NCBI GenBank assembly: GCA_029891385.1
Contig: CM057228.1
Coordinates: forward strand, 55,529,783-55,593,782
DNA from: Erythroxylum novogranatense
Taxonomy: Eukaryota; Streptophyta; Magnoliopsida; Malpighiales; Erythroxylaceae
Length of the DNA: 64,000 nucleotides
Direction of reading: 5' to 3'
Position 1 is the stretch's first letter, and each line of letters starts with the position of its first letter. A program made the translations under genes and the position numbers. The notes under the pieces are model-generated. The model ran no database searches, had not been told where the DNA came from, and was given only the letters and a program-made list of their open reading frames with translations. Below, one piece after another: positions 54,807 through 64,000 of the stretch.

Positions 54807-57800
54807 CTATGTGTTCTTCGTTGGATGGAAATAATGGGCAATGGTGGAACCTCGTTTAACTGTATCAGGTCGTTTGTGAGGCCGGAGCCACACCTGAATT
54901 TCATCTCGGATTTCAGGTGGTAATTCGTCAATCACAGATGGATCAATCTCATCAATATTATAACTCCATCTCTCCCGTTGAGCATTTTGATCTGTAGTAT
55001 AACTCTCAGGGTTGGTCCTATCTTCTGCAAGATGGCGCTCATCTTCTAGCTCAATATGACGTCCATCCAAACAGTTACCACTTACAGAACAAGAGCCTGC
55101 ACCTAAATAACCAGATAAGAAGAACAGAAGGGTCCAGGATTAACAAGGATGACGGCGCTATCATTACCTTGATCTGATTCAGCATTCCCCTGTTTTGGCA
55201 GGCAGCAAAAGGAATTCTGATTCTCAAAGAAGTCCATGATTGTTCCCTGTTAAGCACAAGGAAAGAAATCACTTTAATCTTTTCACGCAGAAACATCTTG
55301 AATGGTACAGGTTTATAAGTTTGCAATATGCAGAGTTATAATATGATGAGTGTTAGTGCTCACCTTTTTCTTCAAAACATTTACTTTTTGTCCCCGTTTA
55401 TTAGGCATGGTTAACGCAAAACTATGATCGTACACAGACAATTCTCTGTTACTTCTTTTTCTTCCTGAGGAAATTTCTGAAACATATAACTATCGTTGCA
55501 AGGGGAAATCAGAAAATATAAATGAAGGGAATCTAAAACAATAATAAGAGTATATACCCATAGGCAAGGAAGAAGAAGGATCTAGAACATCTTGTGCCTG
55601 TTTTGGAGAACTGCAAGACAAATCCTGCCCACGCTAGAATCTCAACTTGAGATACACTAGAGAATATCCACATTGCACAATACCCGACAAGAAATTCTAA
55701 CAGTTTACACTAGTGCTAGTACAAATATTGGTTATTACCAAATCTTCTTAGAAGGGAATAGGGTTGCATAAATTAATGAGTACATAAACAATACAAGCAA
55801 CTTTCTATAGGAGATAAATCAGCTTAAGGCTAAGATTTAGAGCATGCAAGAAAGCAGATTGGACATGAAACAATCTTGTGCCACCCAAACCATATTGGCA
55901 TAGAGTAAAAGGAAATGAATCATGGTTTCGAACTTCTATACAGGTCAATTTGTTAACAATCATCGAAGAATCAGACAGATGAGCAAAGATAGAGTGATCT
56001 TTAAGCCCCTTTCATTATGTTATTGCATAGAACTAGCATGTAAGAATATGTAAATAAGTACACAGGATTATTAGATCACAAAATGTCCAAACAACCATGG
56101 AAGCTAAATTTGATTAGAAGGAAAATGTTGAAGTTATGTTAACTATACCTGATCTTTATCTGTTCTTTTCAGTTCTTCACCCAAACAGGCATCATTATTA
56201 ATTTGCACCTCAGACGATTCAACTTCTGAACAGCTTTCAGTTCCTGTATAAACAACCCTGCCTCTGTTAAGATTATGACAGTGGCCTTAACAAGCAACCA
56301 GACAAAAACAAAGGCTCAATAGTTCCGAGCAAAGTTTGAGCAGCAGAGAGTCAAGACTGTAATCACCTGAGGGTGATAAAGGTGCAGCTTCGGATATGAA
56401 ATTGCCCAGGTTCTGTTTCAAAGAAGTTTGAGAAGGATGCTGGCCATTGAAGTATTTAGTGATGGAATATGTTCCCTACAGTTGTACAAGGGTAAAATTG
56501 TATAAAGGTAAAACCAGGCTGTTGATAAAGCAAATGGTGGAGGAACATTTAATTAAGAAAATATCAAAAACTCCTTGATTTATTCTTGAAAGATCAAGAG
56601 ACTAGTAGTCAATTGGTTAAAAAATAGAAGACCGATGAAAAAAGCCTATGTATATGTAAAGGTAAAATGTCAAATCTCATAGCCCTTTAATATAAATATA
56701 ATTAATGAAAGTTCAAATACACACAATTAATGCAAGTTCAAAAAACTCCTCAATTTATTCTTGAAAGATCAACTAATTAACTAATTGCTGAAAATGGAGA
56801 AGGGGCAAGAATCATTCAAATGGAATCGAAAAAAGTTTCTCAGAAAGGTCTTGTAAACATGGCAAGCAACAAATGCCAAAGCCCTTCATCTCCATCAATG
56901 CTAAACTGCTCCAGATATACCACCACCAATAACAAAGTTGTGGTTTTCAATATCACCTAATTCCACTAACGACCAGAAGCTACTTTCCACATCCATCCTC
57001 CCTTAAAATCCAACTCCATTGTGGCAGCCATCCAAAATCATGCAAATATCAACTTCAGGATGTCCATGCTTTTGTGACCAAAGTAGTTTGGGTCATCTCA
57101 GCCATGAGTTGTGAAGCTTTACACATCCTTGATTCCACATCAAGAAAGGTTCTTTAAATGTTCTCTCATTCTTCTCAGAGAAATTTTCATAATAAAAATT
57201 GTAAACTAGCAAACAATAGTTCAGTACTATAGTCTAAAGGAAAAAAGTGATAGAGAAAAGCTAAATTTATTCCGAGTCAAAACAGGGCTCTTCTCATAGC
57301 ATGAAAGCTTGTGAATCACTAAGCTGATTTGACAGGAGAGAAGAAAATCTCCAATACAGAAGTCCAGAATATACAAGAAATCAAGATTTCAGAACTATCC
57401 CAATCTTATGTAATATCAAACTTACAGTGGGTATGTCAACAATTTTACTGGCAGAAATGGAAAGAGCAGTTATCCCCCATCTGTTTTTTTGACTGACTTG
57501 TGTCTTAACTCCATAGCACACCAGGTATTCTCGTAATGCAGATTGAAATAGGTTAAATGCATCTTCTTGAATTTTGGCAGTCCCATACCTCAATGGACAA
57601 GATTTCGAAGGGAACTTCTTGAATGAATCTGAGTCACCAGACTGCACAGTAACCAACAACGAGGGAGAAAAAAACAATATTGAAGGTTTACCAAAAATCA
57701 GAAAATGATAATCAACAACAGTTGCTATGAGATGAAGAAAAGCATTCTTGGAAATTGAATATTCATATATAAATCAGGAGGGGGATCAAGTACCTTGTGT

Positions 57801-60364
57801 GCACTAGCATGCAGAGTAAGGATGTGGGCAATCCGCTTATTCTGGTCTAAATCAGTGCAAAGGCGTTCACTGAGTTCTTCACAAAGTTGATTAAGCCAGT
57901 GTTGAACCTGAAAAAGCAACAAAGAAACACTAAATAATCAGCAAAGAATACATGCCTCAAGCAATACTTGGCCACAACAAGAATGCATAAGGGATGACAG
58001 TTTAAAGCAATATGCGGAAGGGAATGCTGAAAGAACAAAAATTTGGATGAGACAGATTTTAAATCAACTTGAAGCAAAACAAAGCTACACTATTAACAAA
58101 TTTAATTGTCGGATAAAACATTTCACTTTAGCAAACAAGGGTTTTTTCTGGTGTAACAAATTCAATTATGGTATTCATGTGGTTGAAATAAAATCCTTAC
58201 AGAGGCAACTGTCTTCAAAGCCCGAGGTCCAGGAAACGACTTTCCAGAACCATGGCTCTTAGGAAGAAGGCGAACCTGAACTTCATCCCCACTAATGCCT
58301 CTTGCAATGTTCCACAGCCAAGTACTGAAGTTCATGCATGTATAGGAATTCAGATGCACTATTGACAATGATTGGAAACAAAATGGATCACAATGTTGCT
58401 TATTAAGATTAAGGGGAAACATCATATAGGTTGAATACTACTGGAAGACAAATAAAGGTTCACACGTAAATTGAATCCTGCTGAGACTGAGCAAGAAGCC
58501 AATCTGGTTTAAGACAACAGCTTAAACAGAAGTTCGAAAAACTTTCCATTGGTTATATTGTCCCACATACACTGTGGAAAGAAAGTTCTTTGACGTGAGT
58601 GGACTGCAGCATTTTTGTTTCGGAACAATTACCCAGTGTTAGTGCCATAAAGATCTTGTAGCTTCTCCTCTGAAAACTGGAGTAGATCTCCAACAGTGTT
58701 CACACGCAAGTCACTTTGTAAGGAAGTCCCCAGCTTACCTCCAAGTTGTTTCCTACAATCAAATAGAAAAATAATTTGGAAGACCACCAGAAACTTTAAA
58801 AAGGCAGTAAGTTTACATGGATAGAAAACTTTGCTTCTGTGCCTTAAAGAAGCTTGTATGGTATTTCAGCTTAATAGATCTGACAAGGAAATGATAGTAA
58901 CATCACTAAATCTAGTACACAAATTGAAACAGGTAAAAGATAAAAGCTTACATCTTCTTTATTGGCAAAGAATCGAGCAAACCTTTTACAGATGAGGAAG
59001 GCACAACAGTTTGCTGAGCAGGTTTATTCATACCACTTGCAAGTTTTGCTAGAACCTATAAACAAAAGGATAACTTGAGGATATCCGGTTCAAGTTGCAA
59101 AAACTAATTTGTGAAATCAACGCACTTGGTATAGAACAGATAACACTCATTCATACCTTATTATGAGCAATGCCAGCAGAGCATGTAAATTCTGTTTCTT
59201 TTAGTACCTGCATCCTAAGTTCAGCAACAATGATTGCCCCACAAGCTAATAACTTATCACGGTGATCAGCATCACTTCTACATAGCCATTCCTTAACATT
59301 TTGTTTAGCATCATTCTCATTCTAAACACATGAAAAAGTTCTCTTGTAAAATGAAAGAACTAAAAGACAAACTAAACAAGATTACAGGCTGAAACAAATG
59401 GTAAGGAGGACATTCTAAATGTATCTTCACAGAAATAAGGTAATTTTGTGATATTTCAAATTTTACTACTTTATGGCATTACTGTGTTTACCTTCTGATG
59501 CGCAAATCAGCTTGTAGAAAAGGAGTGAAAGGGGGTAAGTAGGGTTGCTTGTTAAAGGAATCACTCATTGACTAAAAGAACCATAGGTGCAAAAAATAAA
59601 AATAAAAAATGTCCTAATACCTCATTATGAAGCCCCAAAATATGTGATTCTAGGGTTTGCTGAGTTATCATTCCCAAGCTTTCAGGAGGAGTTTCTATTA
59701 GCATGGTTGCTGCAGCGTCGGTAAGATCAAGATAAACTTCATCAATTGAAGCCCTTTCACACCGCCCTTTCCTTGCAAGAATGGAAACCACCTGCGAACA
59801 TGAGATAGAGAAACTTTCCAGATGAACTAATGATAGGATATGCATAACAAGAAGGCCAAACCTCACATACCTCAGAACCAGCATTGCGATAAGCATTCAA
59901 GTCAGCTTTACCACGAGCAACAGGGACTTGCACGAGATTAATTTGAGGGCAAACAGCTTTTGCCTCGTCACCTCGCATAGAGCTAAAAGTTGAAAAATAA
60001 ATCAGAATAGGCAGAAAGTATAAGAGAGTTAGCAAACAGAACATTCCACATACCGTTTCACTCCAAATTTACGAGCCTCATAGCTAACAGCAATCAAGGC
60101 GCCGCCTTTCCATTCATTGTATTGGACAACTGCAGTGGGTAAACCCCTCAACTCTGGCTGCTTCCGCTGCTCAACTACATTTTAAGACATTGCAGCAAAG
60201 TCAGCCAACAGAATTTTGGAACTGGACCCATGAATTACCCCATAATTTTAAAAATCGAGAACAAGAAAGTGAAATGGAGGAAGAAAACCTTGAACGTAGA
60301 AGCAGTCCATGTCGACGTGAGCTATGATCCTCGGATCATTTGATTCGGGTCTTGCCACCGGCAT
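54807..60364 (-). CDS. POLH: DNA polymerase eta (Y-family translesion polymerase), 16 exons, 682 residues
   Basis: Bypasses UV photoproducts in the nucleus. Coding exons, first to last: 60364-60289, 60174-60054, 59982-59871, 59791-59621, 59321-59157, 59055-58952, 58752-58633, 58324-58201, 57907-57794, 57641-57426, 56475-56367, 56243-56149, 55597-55558, 55476-55364, 55246-55168, 55096-54807. All introns are GT-AG, and the sum of 2049 bp gives 682 residues plus TAG, close to plant POLH length. The N-terminus has IIAHVDMDCFYVQ (catalytic D18) and ASIDEVYLDLT (D120, E121). Finger and thumb blocks include VSYEARKFGVKRSMRGDEAK and FTCSAGIAHNK; the little-finger domain includes FPGPRALK. The tail has a ubiquitin-binding motif EIDPSVIDELPPEI (about 636-649) and three PIP-like motifs (443-450, 560-567, 669-676). 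The start is the first ATG, in the conserved MPVARP context. No damage is seen. The acceptor of the 40-bp exon 13 is the least certain: CAG at 55600-55598 keeps the frame. Confidence 0.95.
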
Positions 60365-60560
60365 TTTCCTTTTCCCTCCGCTACTTGCAGAGTAATCTAA
60401 TCTGTACGGAAGACTCCAAGGACTAGATTCGGTTCTACCCAGTCAACTACAATGCCGGAAAACCTTTTCGCTTCTTTTTAAATTCGGGCCAAAACAAAAA
60501 CCATTTTAACTTGAGTGAATCCTTCTTCTTTGCTGAAACTTTCACCTGAGTAGAATCCTT
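60365..60560 (-). promoter_or_regulatory. 5' flank and probable 5' UTR of POLH
   Basis: Directly upstream of the POLH start. The sense strand is purine-rich next to the ATG (GCGGAGGGAAAAGGAAA). No clear TATA box is identified in the first 200 bp. Confidence 0.4.
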
Positions 60561-60808
60561 TTTCTTTATAGATTATGGTTTATTATTACAGGTGCCACAT
60601 TCTTAATCTTTTGTGTTAATAATCTTCTTATGCAGTAGAAAAAGATTATTAAAAAAATCGAATACTAGCTTGACATTACTAATAAACCTCAAATCTTTGA
60701 ATTGAATTCATTAACGAATTTGATTCAATTACATTAATGAAATTGGATTGAATTCAATTTACACTGTTTAGAACAAACTCAATATTATTTTAAATGAATT
60801 CAATTCAC
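60561..60808. other. AT-rich intergenic sequence
   Basis: Repeated GAATTCAATT-like words occur, but no gene is recognised. Confidence 0.4.
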
Positions 60809-61534
60809 TGTTTGGAATGAGAATAAATATAGTAAATAATGATAATGAATATTATTATTATAATTACGGTTGGTTAAGATGAATGAATGATTACTATCAC
60901 TATTAATGATAGTTGATTTGTAAAAATATTGAGAAATAAAATTTATTATATTTTAATTAATTAAATAATCATATTTTAATTACTTATATTGTAATTACAA
61001 TATATTGATTAATTAAAATATTGTTATTGTAATTAATTAATTATATTTTAATTAATTAATTATGTTTTAATTAATTAATTAATTACAATATTTTAATTAA
61101 TGAATGAATTATATTTTAATTAATTATAATTATTAATAATATTTTAATTAATTGTCTTTAGAATCCAATCAAGTGAAGCACTAGAGAGTAAGAAGTGAAG
61201 TAGTTCAAAGAATGAAATAGCAAAAGAGTAAGACACTATTTTTGAATGGCATAGAGTGATTCTTGATAAGAAATACAAGGCAAAGAATTATACTCAATAA
61301 AAACCCACAATAAATATATAAATTTTGATAAACAAACAACAATTTTTTATTTAAAGGTGTCTTCTTTAAGCTTCAATGTAATTGAATTCCTATGTTTAAA
61401 GGAGTGAATTCAATTTATAAAGAAGATTGGTTTCAATTACATGCATAAATTGAATTCACCAATTTTTTTGTATATCCAAACACCTGAATTCAATTCAATT
61501 GCAGAATTGAATTCAATTCACCCATTTCCAAACA
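60809..61534. mobile_element. Possible MITE or decayed inverted-repeat element
   Basis: TGTTTGGAATGAG at 60809 on the plus strand faces TGTTTGGAAATGGG read on the minus strand from 61534. GAATTCAATT-rich arms lie at both ends and an AT-rich centre between them. About 0.7 kb, no ORF. No target duplication is seen, so the call is weak. Chance pairing in AT-rich DNA is possible. Confidence 0.3.
60950..61160. repeat. (TTAATTAA)-rich low-complexity tract
   Basis: Dense TTAATTAATTA and ATATTTTAATTA words, strongly self-complementary, between POLH and the right-hand transposon relics. Such tracts behave as easily melted or matrix-attachment-like DNA, but no function is shown here. Confidence 0.8.
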
Positions 61535-62250
61535 CCACCTGATGAAAAATGTTACGTCAATCCCAATTGCTATTATATGAAATGACGTCTTTCAATCCTC
61601 TAGGTTTCTCTTTTTTTCAAATAGAATTCGACACTATAGATTGATTCGTCTCGCTCTGAATCTCTAGCGTCCTTATAATTTCACACTTCCACTCTCCTCG
61701 TAGTTGCAGCTTGCAGTTTACTCTCCTCATAATGCTGTCCTTTAAGTCTCCATTTTCCTCACAAGGTTGGAGTCTCTATTCTCCTTGCAATTCCCATTCC
61801 ACTCAGTGTTCCATTATTGCTAAAGATCTAAGTAAAAGGCAATTTAATTATTTTGATTGCGGGACTTCAGACTGGGTGTGACGATAATGATTATTGTTAT
61901 ACCTTCCTCTCACATTTTCTTTTGAAGCATTTTAAGTGTTGTTCCACTTGCTACATCTTCATGTTAGTTTTAATGGCCTCTCTCACTAATTTTGTTTCTT
62001 CACAATTCATAAGTGCAAAGGCAATTTATAACAAAAGTTATGTACAAAAACTAATTCATGTTCCTTTTCGTTAGCATGAGATTTGAGTAGTAAAGTGAAT
62101 TTTGTGTTTTGATGAGCTTAAACAATACAGGATAATTAAGATTTTTAGATGGGTTTTAAACATTAGCTATAAAGTATTGTCCAATTAATTCATTTGATGA
62201 ATTAGTTAGCTACCATTTTTCATGAGACTGAATATAATGTACATTGAATC
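61535..62250. other. Unassigned intergenic sequence
   Basis: A pyrimidine-rich stretch (about 61600-61800: repeated CTCTCCTC and TCTCC) might be a leader of a plus-strand transcript, but no convincing coding exon follows. The 73-codon ORF at 61853-62074 has no recognisable features. Confidence 0.4.
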
Positions 62251-62258
62251 AAGGGAGA

Positions 62259-63490
62259 TTCCAATTTATATTTTGATGATCACAAAACATAATTATTACT
62301 AATATATGTTTATCATTTTGATGAAATGAAGATCAAAACAAGAATAAAAGAAGATCAAGGCTTATTTATAAACTCAAGAAGATAATGTATGAAGTTGATT
62401 GCAATTGATAAAATGAAGATCAAAACAAAAATAAAAGAAGATCAGGGCTCATTAAGGTCTTTTCACATATTTTTGTATTATTTTTAAGCTCATTTTGTTA
62501 ATTTGATAATACAAAAGGCTCACTATACATAATCATTTCATCTTACTTTATTGCATAAGTTTTACATTCATCAAAAGTAATTGAAACTTTTGATTTTAAT
62601 ATAAGAAAATCTTGATTTTCAAATAATCTTTAAGGAATATTTAGAGAAGTGATTTAATCATATTTGGATTAAACAAATTAGTTTTGAACTTTTAAAGTTG
62701 TTAAAATCATGTTTTTGCATTAATTGATCAACCTATATGACTTAATGGTAACTAATTTTGGTTACATTTGTCAAATTTGAAGTATCGAGAGTTTTATATA
62801 ACATTGGTTGATGTACTGGTTGACTAGTCTATCATATTATTCAACTAGTATAGGTTAGCGGTCGACTAATGTCCCATGACTAGTTAATTTGGATCTTTTG
62901 ATGCACAACAAAGACTATTTTAGATCCCAATAAAAAACTATAAGTAGGGGCTTTCTCATTGGTTAGGTTCTGGGTGTTTTATGCACTTATTTCAAAAAGT
63001 TTTTCAATTATTTGAGCATTATTGTTTCATATTTATGTTATTAAGTCATTTTGGAGTTATCAAGTAAATAAATGAGATATTTTTTTAGTTGTAATACTTT
63101 GTTGGGTGTTGAATATTGTACTTAGGCGTGATTCAAGTAGCACTGAGGTTCTTCTTCACCTTGGAAGAAGATTTGAAGAGGGGGTTCCTCTTTACTAAGA
63201 AAAACTGTAAAAAAAAAGTTATTCTTCACCTTGAAAGAAGAATTATAGTGAAATTCTAAGAAGAGTCTTAGAGTGGAGGTAGGAAAAGACTGTTTATCAA
63301 ACAACTATAAATCGATTTGCATTCTCCCCTCCCTATCCTCTTTAAATTATTGTTTAATTGTTTGATTAATATATATTGAGTAATTCCTTCATTCATATTT
63401 ATATTAATTGTTGTTAATTGAGCATATTAATTAAAAAATTGTTGAATTTTATAAATACCCAATTCACTCACCCTCTTGAGTGCCAATAGG
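62259..63490 (+). mobile_element. SIRE/Maximus-like copia LTR relic
   Basis: AATCAAGGGAGATT (62247-62260) resembles the SIRE polypurine tract and is followed by TATATTTTGATGATCACAAA, a typical SIRE LTR opening. Near the other end, AACAACTATAAATCGATTTG (63300-63319) and CCCAATTCACTCACCCTCTT (63458-63477) match the usual end of such LTRs. A 39-bp motif is duplicated near 62325 and 62409. The two ends and lack of a partner suggest a solo or truncated LTR. Edges are approximate. Confidence 0.5.
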
Positions 63491-63656
63491 GACTAAAGAT
63501 GTATAATAATTGACATCACTTAATGATGTTTGAATGCTCATATGTGTTGATTATTTCAAGTGGATGAGCTATCCTTTCAGGAGAGTTCTAATCTAGTACT
63601 TGATAGTAAACTAGCAAAGATTTTTAATCATGTACTAAGTGAAGAAATGATTTAGG

Positions 63657-64000
63657 TTGAAGAAGCAAGTTCATTAAGAAGTGATGTTTATAATCACTAC
63701 AACAAGACTTGATTAAAGGATGGAGTAAAAAATGTGAAATGTAAATATTGTCACAAGATGTTAGCTGAGAGTTCTAAAGTAGAACCTCTCATTTGAAGAC
63801 ACACACAGAGTCGTGTAACAAAAAGAAGATTGTATTAAAAGTTAAATTATTTTTGACCCCCAACCTAATGAGAGGGAAGAATGAAATGATTGTCGTAGCT
63901 TATGACAACAATAAATCAAAGTTTTTTCTAGCTAATATGATCATTGGTGATGAACAACTACGTTCTTTATTAATAGCAAAAACTTTAAGATGTTGCGCAT
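63657..64000 (+). pseudogene. hAT transposase N-terminus (BED zinc finger), broken, runs off window
   Basis: Fragments in shifting frames read VYNHYNKT, then DGVKNVKCKYCHKMLAESSK (BED-type CX2C), RHTQS-VTKRR, and LTPNLMRGKNEMIVVAYDNN followed by FFLANMII. This order is typical of plant hAT (Ac/RICESLEEPER-like) proteins: DNA-binding BED finger first, dimerisation/RNase H-like core later. Stops interrupt the first part, and a zinc-ligand Cys after the His appears lost. The rest lies beyond 64000. Confidence 0.65.

Noticed and set aside
55075..55326. Minus-strand ORF of 83 codons
   Set aside because: It covers POLH exon 15 mostly in a different frame and runs through introns. The in-frame exon is 55246-55168.
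57381..58425. Separate small minus-strand ORFs
   Set aside because: They are POLH exons 8-10 with read-through into introns, and they assemble in frame into one gene.

Overview
This window looks like plant (probably dicot) nuclear DNA. It holds one host gene, a plant-type DNA polymerase eta gene (POLH, minus strand, CDS 54807-60364, 16 exons). Almost everything else is transposable elements, many nested inside one another. No bacterial, organellar or rRNA/tRNA genes were seen.

Left part (1-8927): the end of a very long Ty3/gypsy LTR (1-4350, start outside the window) with its primer-binding site. It runs directly into the 3' part of an Athila-like element (non-coding tail 4490-5859, LTR 5860-7394). 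A decayed minus-strand LINE follows (7395-8927).

Centre (8923-39831): one nested tower. A gag-only Ty3/gypsy element with 2.9 kb LTRs (8928-11830 and 36896-39826, target-site duplication TGAAA) sits in the LINE ORF1. A Ty1/copia element (13054-22671, TSD ATGAC) interrupts its gag. A LARD-like, apparently non-coding element with 4.2 kb LTRs (24355-36831, minus strand) interrupts its 3' half. The LINE resumes at 39832.

Right-centre (40675-52010): a Ty3/gypsy chromovirus with 911 bp LTRs and TSD GCCTT. Its pol frame runs into the 3' LTR, as in centromeric (CRM-type) elements. A complete solo LTR follows (48836-52010, TSD ATCAA).

Right part (52011-64000): intergenic relics, POLH, an AT-rich interval with a possible MITE, a SIRE-like LTR relic (about 62259-63490), and the start of a broken hAT transposase (63657 to the window end).

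POLH is the only intact gene; its reconstructed 682-residue product has every Y-family landmark and all 16 exons join in frame. All transposon coding regions are broken by stops or frameshifts. The most unusual signal is architectural: four different long-LTR gypsy families share diverged repeats of about 185 bp, a CG-dense cassette just before a conserved motif, and (in three of the families) conserved paired hairpins near the LTR 3' end. The copia element separately carries a 21-bp-period array of a CG-centred palindrome in its leader.
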